DNA of 64,000 nt. Source: Limonium bicolor. Taxonomy: Eukaryota; Streptophyta; Magnoliopsida; Caryophyllales; Plumbaginaceae. How positions within the stretch are numbered: position 1 is the stretch's first letter; the number at the start of each line of letters is the position of its first letter. Made by a program: the position numbers and the translations under genes. The stretch is taken from assembly GCA_023374045.1 (NCBI GenBank), contig CM041783.1, positions 96,135,298-96,199,297 of the forward strand, given 5' to 3'. The notes beneath the pieces were generated by a model, which was not told where the DNA came from, did no database searches, and saw only the letters and a program-made list of their open reading frames with translations. Below, piece after piece: positions 31,541 to 42,690 of this stretch.

Positions 31541-33293
31541 GAAATTTTAACCTTAGATTCCTTATAAAATCTAGTTATTTTTATGTAAATTAATATGGTT
31601 TTTGAGTTTTTTAAAACTAAGTTATAATTTAAATAATTTTGAGTATTTATGGAATTATTTAGATAATTTTAAAAGATATTTTTATGAAATAAAAATTTTA
31701 TAATATGTCTAAAATATCATAGTCACTATATATAAAATTTAAGAATTTTTAGACAAGATTAAATGGGTTTAAAAATTGTGTTTATGAAGTTTTCCTAAGT
31801 TATCTTATAATATATGGTTTTTAATGTAACCAAAAATTAAAGTATAGTTGAATAATAAACTTTATAGGTTGAAAATAATATAATAAGACTAAACTAACAT
31901 TTAATACAGAATGTTAATAAATATTTTTGGGTATAAACTTTTAAGTGTAGTAAAAATTATATATATATATAAGAAATAAGATAGTAACTTAGGTTAAATC
32001 AAGGGATTAAATTAATCTACATTGATACTAATTATATAAAATTGAAGTTAAAATACTTAATTGAAACTAAGGAAAATACTTTATTTTATAAACCATATAT
32101 TGGATGTAGATATGTGTAAAAGTTAATAGAAATAATTAAATACAATAAAACTACGTAAAGAATGTCTTGAATAAATCCTAATATATATACATAATAAAAT
32201 AAAATAAATAAAATACCTTATAGTAAATAGAATATGAAGGGATTAATAAGTTAAACTAAACCTATACATAATACTATTAAAAGAATATTATATGAGGTGG
32301 TATTAAATTATGGTTATGAAATTAAACTTAAAGAGTTACCTTTGAATTTCTAAGATTTATATAAACCATATTAGAATACATGTATAATATTATTTGTCAA
32401 TGACCAGAATGTAAATCTATAATTGGGTTAAGTAATTAATAAGTTAAGACTTAGGAAAATTTGTAATTAGATTTTACACAAATAGATCTTATTATATAAT
32501 TAATAAATAAATGAAATACTTTTACATCTAAATGTGAAGTGGATTAGTAAGTCTAGATTTAATCATTTCATAACATTTATAGTATTGAACGATAACTTAA
32601 TGTTTTAAGATAAATCATTAAAAGGATTATGATATAAAACTATATTAAACTATGATTAGGAAATTAATCTTAAAAAATAATCCTTAAGTTTCTTAGAATT
32701 AGATAAGCCATATAAATTACATTTATTACCAATATTTAGGATGTGAGTTTGTAATTAAGTAATGTATTCAGTAGTTAGAATTTATAAAAAGGTCTATAAA
32801 TAGAAATTAGATACTTAAAACCTTTGGACCTTTATTTAGAGGAAACTAAGTTACATAAGAGATTATATTAATTTACCTTTTGATACTGTAAATATTAATG
32901 TGTCATTTGAATATAAGGAATGAGGATTTTTTAGAAACGATTATCTTATTAAATAATTAACAATTTCACTTATGAATCAGAATTTAATTCTTAGATAAAT
33001 TCTACCTTATGTTAAGATGTAAAGCTTATCCTAAAACATGATAAATGGAATTAACTTATTGAGTTATTCCTTTGAAACCTTAGGTTTTGTAAATAATTTA
33101 AAACGTATTTAAGACTTAAGTTTATTGAAGTTTAGTATAAAAGGATTATACATAGTCTATGGAGGGAATGTGTGTAGAAATAAAACATTTAGGAAATTAA
33201 ATGTAAGCAAGGATACATAAAAGGTTGTCTTAAAACACCTTATTATAGTTAACGATAAAGTAAATAATATACCTTGTGAATACTAAATGTAAG
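31541..33293. repeat. Very AT-rich, weakly periodic DNA
   Basis: The segment is dominated by TTAA/TAAATT words. Similar phrases recur at about 275-375-bp intervals: ATAAACCATAT-like words near 32080, 32355 and 32702; GGTTATGAAATTAAACTTAAA near 32312 and ATTAGGAAATTAATCTTAAA near 32651; CCTTTGAA...CTAAG-like words near 32340, 32690 and 33065. This fits an eroded tandem repeat or satellite-like array, but identity is low. No reading frame of note. Confidence 0.45.
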
Positions 33294-34111
33294 TGTAACA
33301 CCCCAACCCGAAATCCAATAAACTGAACGGCGATCACTCCCAAATAAAAAATCATCAGCAGCAGAAATAAATACAACAACCGGGCGGTATTACAATGCCG
33401 TTGGCCACCCTTGTGACCAACAAGGCTAAGTCCAAATACAATCTCCAAAAGTCACGGTCTGAATACGAATACAATCCGAGATACTAGGAATCAGCTGAAA
33501 TGTAAAATACTTAAATAAAAACAAATGTCTAGGAAAGGACTCCCATAGCTTGAATCTACCCCACCTACACTCGGTGTGGTAATCTTCTTAACTTCAGGTA
33601 CCTGAAAAATGGGGGTGCCCCAAAGGGGCTCAGCAAACAATGCTGGTATGGAAAACGTGCAGCCCATCGTCTACCGGGCCACACCAACTACTTTGTCGAA
33701 CAATGCAGTTCATTTTTATAAAGCTGTAAACAAGCATAGTCTGATAATAACAAGTATCCATACAAGGACAATAATGTCACATAGAACAAGACACAGAAGG
33801 TCGTGTTAGCTGAACTGAAATTCTTTAATGATAGTCGGTCCGCACAATGGGACTGACAGGTATAACTGAATATCTTAAATAGTGGAGGTATAGTGACCTC
33901 GTTAAGATTGAAAGGTTGGGTATAAAAACCCCAGGAGATAACGTAGTTAAACCCTGAACTGAGAGGCGTGGGAATAGAATCCCACTAGAGGAATGAAGTC
34001 TTCCTCAAACTGAAGGGCATTAGAAACCCGGAAGGAATAGAGTCTTCCTCCCAACTGAAAGTTCCGTCGCGACGTAGATAGGAGACGACCTGAGACAGGT
34101 ACAGCTCCTGT
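33294..34111 (-). mobile_element. Element G: partial LTR next to assembly gap
   Basis: It starts TGTAACACCCCAACC and contains the TGGCCACCC...GACCAACAAGGCTAA, GGGTGCCCCAAAGGGG and CGTCTACCGGGCCACACC segments matching the start of the C LTR (TTAGCCACCC, GGGAGCCCCAAAGGGGG). It is therefore the 3' end of a minus-strand LTR of the same superfamily. It runs into the N gap. Left flanking 5 bp: GTAAG. Confidence 0.75.
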
Positions 34112-34611
34112 NNNNNNNNNNNNNNNNNNNNNNNNNNNNNNNNNNNNNNNNNNNNNNNNNNNNNNNNNNNNNNNNNNNNNNNNNNNNNNNNNNNNNNNNN
34201 NNNNNNNNNNNNNNNNNNNNNNNNNNNNNNNNNNNNNNNNNNNNNNNNNNNNNNNNNNNNNNNNNNNNNNNNNNNNNNNNNNNNNNNNNNNNNNNNNNNN
34301 NNNNNNNNNNNNNNNNNNNNNNNNNNNNNNNNNNNNNNNNNNNNNNNNNNNNNNNNNNNNNNNNNNNNNNNNNNNNNNNNNNNNNNNNNNNNNNNNNNNN
34401 NNNNNNNNNNNNNNNNNNNNNNNNNNNNNNNNNNNNNNNNNNNNNNNNNNNNNNNNNNNNNNNNNNNNNNNNNNNNNNNNNNNNNNNNNNNNNNNNNNNN
34501 NNNNNNNNNNNNNNNNNNNNNNNNNNNNNNNNNNNNNNNNNNNNNNNNNNNNNNNNNNNNNNNNNNNNNNNNNNNNNNNNNNNNNNNNNNNNNNNNNNNN
34601 NNNNNNNNNNN
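34112..34611. other. Assembly gap (500 N)
   Basis: Exactly 500 unknown bases, a nominal gap size. LTR pieces of opposite orientation lie on each side, so repeats probably stopped the assembly. Confidence 0.98.
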
Positions 34612-34874
34612 ATACAAGTGTTAAGGATTAAGTGAGGCCTACGAGTTGTGAATGTACACTCGTTATGGCAATTGAGTTAGTAAGATGTATAGGATGTGAG
34701 AGGATTGTAAGAAGAATATGTACTTGGTTAAGGTTGTTATGTACTAATGTTCGGTATATTCTGTAGTCAGACCGTGGCAAGGTCCTGGAGTGTAAGGAAT
34801 TCCGCTGTGACATGTATATCTATATATGTGTGTTAAGTTGCGAGACCACATTTGAATTCAGTTGGGGTGTTACA
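34612..34874 (+). mobile_element. Element E, 3' end of its 5' LTR
   Basis: It ends GTTGGGGTGTTACA, the + strand LTR end of this superfamily, and is followed 6 bp later by the primer-binding site. The rest of the LTR is lost in the gap. E reads on + and extends beyond the right edge of the window. Confidence 0.8.
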
Positions 34875-36306
34875 AAAAAGTGGTATCAGAGCGTAGTTAC
34901 GCTCTGAAGACAAGAAATACCGAACTTAGGAGAATGTTGAGGTTGAGATTGAGTTATGGGTTAAGGGTTGAGAGATAGAGTGAGAGGTGCGTTAGTCAGG
35001 ACTTCCCGGTGTTTACCGGACATCCATAGTACCTAGGCCCGCCCTCCACATCCCTAACCCTAAATATGTGGAACAAACGCCAGAGAGAAGAAAGCCTTCT
35101 CTTACTCGGGGAAACCCGATCTGGCAGTTAGCTAACAATAAGCAGTACGAGAAACATCTTGTGCACAACAGTCACGGAGAACTTGGAGGTTTGCAATGGA
35201 GCGCAACAAAGAAACAGGCGCTACCTATGGAATACTATCAGTAAGGGAACGGAAATTACCGGCAACATGGGTCGACATGCTACGCAGTCGAAATAACCCG
35301 CGATACCAATGGTAAGGAAAGCACTACGCGTGCAATGGATAAGGAAATGATAAGAGACATGAGTACCGGACAGCGGTCCGAGTGAGCATAACAGTGGGAT
35401 AATACAAAGCATGAGGATTGAGATTACTGGAGAGTCCAGTTAGAAACGGGAACTCCAAACCCATACAATGAGGAGGGTTATAAAACCTGGCCAACATAAT
35501 GCGGACGATGATAGGAACTCATAAATTGTATACCGAAATAGGGCTACGAGGTAGTGCCTAAAGGAGAATCATTACTGGGTAACCACAACAAAATGTGTGG
35601 AGACTGAGCGAGGATTAAGACATAAGAAAATATTAAGGGATTCCCTCAGAAAGAGGAACGCCCTAAAAGATGACAGTACTGTCAAACAACAAGGAAAACT
35701 GCCGGATGGTCGGTTATCCAAAATAAGAGATTATCGAAGGAGTCCCGAGGACTCAATTACATGGAAATTAGAAGGAAGTGTCATACCGACGTACCTTGTA
35801 CCAATAACCCATCCTGCATGGCGCACTTGCATAGCAAGTGCTACCACGGTTAAGCTACACGGAAAGCCATCATGGCAAGATAAGAGAACGCTACAGTTGT
35901 AACACATATTAATACCGGATTGTAAATCCACGAGAACAGAAAAATAAGACCTTGGAAAGGCCCGACGGCCTGACCATGATGAGATAAGGTAACACACCAG
36001 TCAGCCGGGAGTGGAACTTGGACATAATATTAGACCATATGGATGTTAGCAACAGTACAACGTACTACGACAACAACAACCGATAGTGCGGTAAGAACAC
36101 CAAATCCGGTTCTCAAAGAGGAACCTAAGAGATCGCTCAATAATTCGAGCAAAAACCCTACGTAAGTAACAACATACACGGAATGTATCAAGAGATACAA
36201 TAAAGGCAGTCAACAGAACGACTCCCAACAGGGATGGGATAAAACTCCCAGTTTGAACACTAAGAATACCAATAACAAACATTCTACAATGAAGATGTTG
36301 GGAAGC
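34875..36306 (+). mobile_element. Element E internal region, first segment
   Basis: This non-coding interior aligns with C and F: a TGGCGCACTTGC...GCAAGTGCTA block near 35820, a GGCCTGACC block near 35966 and a GGGATGGGATAAAACTCCC block near 36230, each at the expected distance from the PBS or close to it. Apparent frames of 60-100 codons have no family match. It ends where D inserted. Confidence 0.7.
34881..34907 (+). promoter_or_regulatory. Primer-binding site and PBS hairpin of E
   Basis: TGGTATCAGAGC (34881-34892) is the initiator tRNA-Met PBS. The overlapping hairpin is TCAGAGCGT / AGTT / ACGCTCTGA (34886-34907). Compared with C and F, both partners of the innermost pair have changed (A-T to T-A), so pairing is kept. 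Confidence 0.85.
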
Positions 36307-36787
36307 TGTTATACCCAAAATTTCAACCCCCCCGGAAGAGAGTCTCGACTAATAGGTTAGTAGCGAGGGTTTCCGGTTCGATCAGCGCATTTCAGAGTAC
36401 TAGGGATAGTTTAGCCATCCAGGGGCATTTCGTAATTCTTCAAGGCTCCTAAGCCCCTATAGGATTTTCTCTCCTCCAAATAAGGGTCAAATCAATTCAA
36501 AATGCTTTGAAATTTTAACCCATGATAAAGGATGACATTTGAAGCATAATGGTTGGAATTTTGATTTTCGAATTTCCAATAATTTCTAGCAATTTCTGAT
36601 TGAATCTGACGGGAAATTGAATTTAAAAATATCCCAATATCCAAAAAATTCGATTCCACTTTAGAAAAATCAGAAATATCATCCTTTACCCATGTGTAAA
36701 ATTTATAATCAAATTCCTTCAGGAAGCCCTTGAGCTAAAACGTCGGTAAATCTCGGTTTTTACGGATTTTTCTACTTTAAGGAAGTC

Positions 36788-36795
36788 TATATAAG
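36788..36795 (+). promoter_or_regulatory. TATA box of D LTR
   Basis: TATATAAG within AGTCTATATAAGGAACC lies about 480 bp into the LTR. The copy in the 3' LTR is at 44586-44593. Transcription is expected about 30 bp downstream, which would place the TCCG array in the RNA. Confidence 0.65.
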
Positions 36796-37364
36796 GAACC
36801 TTATCCCATGATCAAATCAGAACCTAAAGAACCCTAAGCAACCAGAAAACCTAGCCGTCTCTTCTCCTCACGTTTTTACACATCCAAGCACCAAAATCAC
36901 ATCAAAAATCCCTCGAAATCACCACCTAAACACGCTTTTCAACTCCTAACACATCAACAATCATCAAACATCAACCAAACCACCTCCAAAACGTGAAGAA
37001 CATCATCAAAAATCAACAACCGGAAGCCCGGGTCGAACTCAATCCGGAACCGGCATCATCGGAGCCTCCGAAGAATCCCAAGTGAAGAATCATCTTGAAT
37101 TCGAAGGTAAAACAGGTTACAATCCCACTTTCTGATTCCCCACGACCTTGTTAACTCTCTGTCAAAGTTTGGGTTCAAACCAACCTGTTTACGCTTCTGT
37201 ATTGACGTTTGTTTAAGCTTCTGTCCAATAACTTGTTTACAAGTTTCGTGCTTAATTCGAATTCAAATTGAAAACTTTCAATCACTAACGTCTTGTACAT
37301 CTTTCAGGCTACACACCCATAAAATTTGAGCTCAAAACACCCTCGGGAACCTTCTGAAAACCCC

Positions 37365-37620
37365 TGTCCGTGGGTGGTCCGTGACCTCGGACCTATGGTC
37401 CGGGACCTCGGACGCGTTGTCCGAGACCACGGACACCCACGGACGGCGGCGGGATTTTAAAAATTCAAAATTTAGGTTTTTCTAATGATGTCCGGGCCCA
37501 CGGACAGCCTGTCCGTGGCCCCGGACTTTGCAAATTTTTGTTTTCCTTTAATTTCGACTTTTCTGCATATTTAGGTTAACTGGGGTCCGTGGTCTCGGAC
37601 TTTGGTCCGTGGCTACGGAC
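37365..37620. repeat. TCCG/CGGA inverted-repeat array in D 5' LTR
   Basis: About ten GTCCG or CGGAC half-sites alternate in opposite orientation, for example TGTCCGTGGG...CCCACGGAC, GGTCCGGGACCTCGGAC and TCCGTGGTCTCGGAC. They can form several GC-rich hairpins. The 3' LTR has the same array at 45167-45422. Confidence 0.75.
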
Positions 37621-38042
37621 GTAAGCAAAATTTGACCTAATTCTGCCTCCGAAACCCTAGTTTAGGTATTTCATTTCACTTTATTTTCTGTCAAAAAATG
37701 CTAAAAAACACAAAAAAAACAGGCTGCGCACTTAGGTTAAAACGACTCGTAATAAGCCGTAAATAAACTGAGTAGAGGAAAAACGACCTAGGAAGGGTAA
37801 TGAAAGTAATTGAACCCTAATTAAGTCGAATATCAAGCCCCCGAACCCGAACTCTCCTTTCCTAATTTGATCTAGGTTAAAATTAGGTGGCGACTCATAA
37901 TAGGTTCCAGTGAGCTAGCTTAGGTTTTAATAATTATTGTTTATGACATAGTTATTAATCTTAGGCTATAAGTGGACCTAAAACCCCAGATCCTAATCAC
38001 TTAATCAACATAGGATAGGGTTTAAAATCGAGGCTCACAGAC

Positions 38043-38060
38043 TGGCGACTCTGCTGGGGA
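38043..38060 (+). promoter_or_regulatory. Primer-binding site of D
   Basis: TGGCGACTCTGCTGGGGA follows the 5' LTR by 3 nt. This matches the PBS type known from Tat/Ogre elements (complementary to a tRNA-Arg); the tRNA assignment is from memory of the family. Confidence 0.75.
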
Positions 38061-38254
38061 AACTTCTTAATTTTAAACTTGTTTGATTTTAAGAAAGAGG
38101 GCTTAACTCGAAGATGTTTATTTATGGCTTTATTACTCTGTTTGTTTACTTCTGTGCGCACTTTAATTTTTGCACCCTTGCATCATATGAGAGCGAGGGT
38201 CCACGCAAACCAATTCCACTCTGGGACCCGTTTGAGGGTCCCCTGTCTGGGACT

Positions 38255-38429
38255 CACACCTTTTAGGTGATGTGAATAAATGGGGGAAAAGAGGAGGGTG
38301 TCGTCTAACCACACCCCCTTAATACCTGGGCTTTAGCCCCAAGCATTTTCCTGGCAGTACCCTTACCAAGCCCATTGTTTGGTCAGTCAAAGACCCGACC
38401 GTAGACGCACACCTTTTAGGTGATGTGAA
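38255..38429 (+). repeat. Duplicated leader hairpin in D
   Basis: CACACCTTTTAGGTGATGTG occurs at 38255 and again at 38408, 153 bp apart, between the PBS and the first Gag codons. Each copy folds as CACACCT/AGGTG(A)TGTG. Both are followed by A/G-rich stretches. Function unknown. Confidence 0.6.
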
Positions 38430-38944
38430 AAAAGTGGGGAAGCCCAAAGAGAATAGCGTGCAAGCCCTATTCCTTTGTGGTAACCTGGGCCTGCGCCCCA
38501 AGCACCTCTCCGGATTGACCCCTACCCGTTGGACTGAGTCATTTTGTGAGGACATTTGCATCACCTCCTTGTGTAGGACTTCTGTGTATGTACTCCTTTT
38601 CTCCAGGGCCTCAGGCCCAATATCTGATCCATCGATCTCTTCCAGCCCAAATGAAACATTTAAGGGGTTTTCATAATCCAAATACTTCGATCACCCCAAA
38701 ACACAAAAAATCCTCTAAGCTGATTCCTGCTACATGCCTGGTTCTTGCAAAACCCACTCGTAAGACCAACGAATCTTGTAACCCAAAAGTATGGTCCAGA
38801 GCGGACCCTCCCAAAATTTTGGAGTCCGGCATTCATTACGGCACACTAGTCTTCGGCCTGAGTTCCAAAGTTTAGCCCCAGTCTCACTCTCGCAATGCTG
38901 ACTTATCTTTTTGCTTAAAACAGGCAGCACCTCTTACAGCTAGG

Positions 38945-39199
38945 ATGTCGTCTGGAGCTAACGATCGAAGTGCTTCGCTCGCGGATTTGATAGGGAAACT
39001 AGCTGAATTAGAATTTGCTCACAGGAGTGCTTTGGAAGAGCTGAGCTCAGGATTTGCGTCGGCTGCAAGGGAAGCGAGAGCTCTCATTCATGCCCTCGGG
39101 GAAATCATCCCTTTAGATCTGCCCCCGATGAGGACGGGATCGAGTCACCGGAGAACCAGGGACCGCAACAGGAGCAGGCCGCACAGGTGCCTGTCGTAG
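38945..39199 (+). pseudogene. Gag N-terminal remnant of element D
   Basis: An 84-codon frame starts MSSGANDRSASLADLIGKL and is rich in Ala, Leu and Glu, with a likely helical segment. It begins about 900 bp after the PBS, where gag is expected. The frame ends at 39199 and the next Gag-like frame overlaps it in another phase, so a frameshift joins them. The central capsid (Retrotrans_gag) domain usual in Tat/Ogre Gag is absent between the two, implying an internal deletion. Assignment as Gag rests on position and the following frame. Confidence 0.55.
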
Positions 39200-39918
39200 A
39201 TCTGCAGCAGCCGCAGAGTCAGATTCTGAGAATACTTCTAGGGCAGGGGTTAGTCCGACTTAAAGCCCCGCGGTTTCGCGGGCGGCGTCTGGGGGCGCAT
39301 CCCGAGCAGTTCTGTCGTTTCCATCTACTCCCGGGCCACTCCACGGATAATTGTCGTAATTTAAGGTCTAAAATTCTGTTATTGGCCCAAGAAGGAAAAA
39401 TCCAGATCGTAGCCCCGGTACCGGAGTTTCCCCGCAAGGCCGAAAGGGAATTCACACCCATTGGTTGTCCTTTAAGCCAGGCCTTCGAGGAGCTGCAGGA
39501 CGAGGGGCTAATGCAGCCGCTCATCCCTCGCCATGGAGAGACGCGAAAGGGGAGTAGACTCAGTCAATTTTGCATGTACCATCAGCTAGCAGGACATGAT
39601 ACCAATGATTGCAAAGTGCTGAGACATCGGATCCAGGACCTCATCGATCAGGGATATCAGCGTTTGGATGACCTCGAGACATCAGAATCTGATTTCAGTG
39701 TGCTGCCTTTACTGTTTTCTGGGATGACAAAAAGCCAACACGAGGGGCAGGACGGAAGCCCACGTCCGCGGTCAGCTTTGTCCCAGCAAATGCTCACGTT
39801 ACTCGGTCAGGCAAGCATTACGGATCGCCTGAAAGACCATCGCAAGGGGAAGAGCGAATGTCGTCTCCCCCAGTGGCTGAAGAGATTCCAGGTGAGCGGG
39901 AACTGCTTCAGAAGCTGA
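39187..39918 (+). CDS. Gag C-terminal region with two CHHC knuckle-like motifs (element D)
   Basis: This 243-codon open frame has two copies of a C-x2-H-x4-H-x4-C motif: CRFHLLPGHSTDNC at residues 43-56 and CMYHQLAGHDTNDC at 129-142. Each is followed by a helix rich in leucine (LRSKILLLAQEG; LRHRIQDLIDQG). The second resembles the (C)xYHxxxGHDTxxC...IQDLID signature of Tat/Ogre Gag C-termini, thought to bind zinc or RNA. The first is more diverged, so it looks like a duplicated module. The frame overlaps the protease frame by 61 bp in another phase; this could be translational frameshifting or a sequence error. The ATG used is only the first in frame; translation probably enters from upstream. 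Confidence 0.7.
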   Translation: MPVVDLQQPQSQILRILLGQGLVRLKAPRFRGRRLGAHPEQFCRFHLLPGHSTDNCRNLRSKILLLAQEGKIQIVAPVPEFPRKAEREFTPIGCPLSQAFEELQDEGLMQPLIPRHGETRKGSRLSQFCMYHQLAGHDTNDCKVLRHRIQDLIDQGYQRLDDLETSESDFSVLPLLFSGMTKSQHEGQDGSPRPRSALSQQMLTLLGQASITDRLKDHRKGKSECRLPQWLKRFQVSGNCFRS

Positions 39919-40853
39919 AGGCAACAACCATCCCCATGGCCATCTGGTCTTTGCTTACGATCTCGCCAGAGCACCGACGGGCCATTGCCAAACATTTGGG
40001 CGGGCCAGAGGAAAGTTTAGCCCCGGAGAGGATGGTCGCGGCTCTTTGGCAAAAGCAGGAGGAGGAGATCAGTTTTCACGATAGTGAGATCTCCGAGCAC
40101 TCGGGAAAAGCGTTGTATGTTACTGTTTGGTGTGGGGCCTTCAAGGTGCCAAAGGTCCTCATTGACACGGGAGCAGACGTTAGCATCTGTCCTCTGAAAG
40201 TGGCAGAAAGTATGGGCTACGACAAATTTGAGTCGTGCCAAATAGTATTACGAGGGTATGACGATAACCCAAGACATGTCTTCGGCCTATTGGATCTTCC
40301 ACTTAAATTCGGGACGGTGGTTCATCCAGTGAAGTTTTTGGTTCTGCAAATTCCCCATTCTTTCAATCTAATTCTGGGACGGGATTTCCTTCAAGATTTG
40401 AAGGCCGTTCCCTCTACGGTGCATCAATGTTTGAAGTTCAAAAGGGATGGGAAGGTTCATATCGTTAGAGGTGAACCGCATCAGAAGGAGTTGCCTGTTT
40501 GTATGGTTGAAGAGGAGGGTTCGTCCCATCTGAGCAGGTTCAGTGTTATACCAGAGCAGTCCGACCCAACTTCTCTTCAGAAACTTAAGGTTGGACCGGG
40601 GAAGGTTATCATGGAGAAGTACGGTTATCAAGAGGGTAAGGGCCTCGGCAAGGATCTCCAGGGAATCCCAGACGTTCTATCTCCGGCAGCGAATCCTGGT
40701 CGTCAAGGACTTGGTGCGTTAACAGACCCAACTTTCATTTCGGCAATTGAACTATCATCTTTACTCATGTGCTCGTGTTCCTCATGTTTACAGGGTACGG
40801 TAAGAGCAGCAAAGGAGGAAGCGATACCTGATTGGATGTTCCTCGAAGAGTAG
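39858..40853 (+). CDS. Retropepsin-like aspartic protease with C-terminal G-patch (element D)
   Basis: This is a 331-codon frame. Residues 20-80 (LKATTIPMAIWSLLTISPEH) resemble the linker before the protease in Tat/Ogre polyproteins. The protease has the catalytic motif VLIDTGADVSICP (active-site Asp at 103) and the partner motif LILGRDFL (172-179). Residues about 251-287 (MEKYGYQEGKGLGKDLQGI...GLG) form a G-patch, an RNA-interacting module that follows the protease in this lineage. After it, GTGCGT near 40713 and TTTACAG near 40793 look like splice sites and LLMCSCSSCLQ reads like intron translation. A stop follows at 40851-40853 and no RT appears. The fold is uninterrupted, so it may still be functional. 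Confidence 0.85.
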   Translation: MSSPPVAEEIPGERELLQKLKATTIPMAIWSLLTISPEHRRAIAKHLGGPEESLAPERMVAALWQKQEEEISFHDSEISEHSGKALYVTVWCGAFKVPKVLIDTGADVSICPLKVAESMGYDKFESCQIVLRGYDDNPRHVFGLLDLPLKFGTVVHPVKFLVLQIPHSFNLILGRDFLQDLKAVPSTVHQCLKFKRDGKVHIVRGEPHQKELPVCMVEEEGSSHLSRFSVIPEQSDPTSLQKLKVGPGKVIMEKYGYQEGKGLGKDLQGIPDVLSPAANPGRQGLGALTDPTFISAIELSSLLMCSCSSCLQGTVRAAKEEAIPDWMFLEE

Positions 40854-42680
40854 ATTATAGTTTAGGGGTAGTTAGTCATTTACTTCCGCTTTGGGGTCAT
40901 TAGGAGTCATTGTTATTTTCCTTTGGCTGTTTTACATAGCCTCTTTCTTTTAGTAGTTAGTTTAATTGTCGCTCCTATCTAGTTGGTACTCAATGTCGTT
41001 GTTACTTCTTTCGGTTATCAATAAAATTTCTTCTTTGATTCGTGTTCTAATGAGTATATTTCCATTCATGTGCTGGAAAAAAAAGGAAAGAAAAACTCTC
41101 TCTTTTAAGGCATGTCTACAAGCATATAAGAGTAAGAACCTTCATCTTTCACGAAACCCCCCCCTGTACAAAACCGCAGTCATCCCACATGTCGCAGCGT
41201 CCTGTCATTTCTACCATTTCATCTTAAAAAAAAGAGCTGCTGCCGCCAAAAAAAAGAATCACTCAGCAATCACCCCATCACCACTCACCACCATTGTTCA
41301 CCGCACATGCGGTCACCCTCCACAAAAACTTGGGCATTCTAAGGTTTGTCAAGGAAACCCCGCAACGATACTGGGGGCAATCTGAGTTAAGGAACGATAA
41401 TGTTTATTTCTTTTGTTTAAATGCGCAAACAAGTCTCTGAGTGAACATTTCGCGAGGGTGCCTTGAGCGGTAAAACCAAGAGTGAAAGAGCGTGTCATTT
41501 TTACACGGCTCCAGAGAGGTCACATTCAAAAGTGAGGCAAACGGCATGACTCCGACCGAAGGAGATAATTTGTAAATTTACGCTTAAACCTGTGAAAAGT
41601 AACAAAGAACGGATACACAACTATTAGGGATGACGAAGCACCTAGGTACAGCACCACACAGCCAAAAGCCTATAAACCCAGGCATTAAACCCTAGGCACC
41701 CCCGCTGAGCTTTTCATATATGACCTCTTTCACAATATTGCAAGCTCCACAAACAAGCTAGCCAATGATGAATAACCGACCCGGTGACCAAAGGAAGCAA
41801 GGAGCTCGACTTTTGAACAACAAACTTCACAAGTCCAAAGAAGCAAAACCGCTACCAGCATGACGAAACGATCCGCAAATGGTCCCAAGGTGACACAGGA
41901 TCCAAATGAGCTAACATTAAAAACAGCTCCCGAAGTTCAAAACCGGGAAACACAAGAACCCCGAAGGAAAGGAAATCCAAAGAAAGGCGAACCTGAAAAG
42001 CCTCGAAGAAATCCAAAATCGGAAAAAAGAAAGAAGATGCAAGGAACAATCCAAAAGTTCCAAGCCCCAAGTTCACAAGCGAAGTCATCATGAAGTAGCC
42101 AAATGACTCCAAGGCAAAGAAGATAAGTCCGAGAGACGGTGCAAGTTGCAGCTTTGGTCACCCTTAAAGCTCCACATATCCTAAACATTCCGCCATTATC
42201 CTATTGTCATTCATCACACCCCATGGCCACGTTATAAGCTCAAAAGACTTCCGACTTAGTAGTTGTGTATCCAATCAAGTGAAGGTAACAGGTTGAACAC
42301 GTAAATCTAACAAATGTCAAATTCAATGGTTGAGAAGTTATGACCGTAAGTGAAAAACGAGTGCAAACACCAAACACGTCGAGTGTAGGATAAGAAGCAC
42401 CACATCAAAGCATAAGCCTCGACCCTGTGAGGATGAGACTTGTTCGCACGTTTAATCAAAGAAAATACCGGGGGCAATCGATCGTCCCAATCGATTTGCA
42501 TGAACTCTAGCTCAGATTGTCCTAAGGAAAAATACTGGGGGCAATTGTTGGTTCCAACAATTGCCATGACAACACCAATTGAAACCCAAAGCATGAGCAC
42601 CACCATCCTACCAAAGGCACACATAAGCCTCTACCTCCACATCAAACACTTCAGGCCCACATAAGCCTTCACTTCCACAT
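40854..42680 (+). other. Element D 3' non-coding region
   Basis: No polymerase domains are seen. AATAAA at 41020-41025 sits about 170 bp after the protease stop and could act in polyadenylation. Several 70-140-codon frames (for example 40966-41385, 41860-42093) show no family pattern and are best treated as chance. Confidence 0.55.
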
Positions 42681-42690
42681 AAATTCCATG

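Larger units (their letters stand above)
36307..38039 (+). repeat. Element D, 5' LTR
   Basis: The 1,733-bp copy runs from TGTTATACCC to GAGGCTCACA. It has about 30 fewer bases than the 3' copy, mostly single-base losses. It contains a TATA box, a TCCG inverted-repeat array and a conserved ATTAGGTGGCGACTC segment near the end. Confidence 0.9.

Noticed and set aside
33985..34617. 210-codon minus-strand frame
   Set aside because: Most of it is the N gap; the readable ends are LTR sequence.
34881..34892. tRNA-like TGGTATCAGAGC sites as tRNA gene fragments
   Set aside because: They lie 4-6 nt from LTR ends and are 12-nt primer-binding sites; no cloverleaf surrounds them.
40966..42112. Frames of 77-139 codons after the D protease as possible RT or integrase remnants
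   Set aside because: No RT, RNase H, zinc-binding or DDE motif is visible in any of them; composition fits chance.
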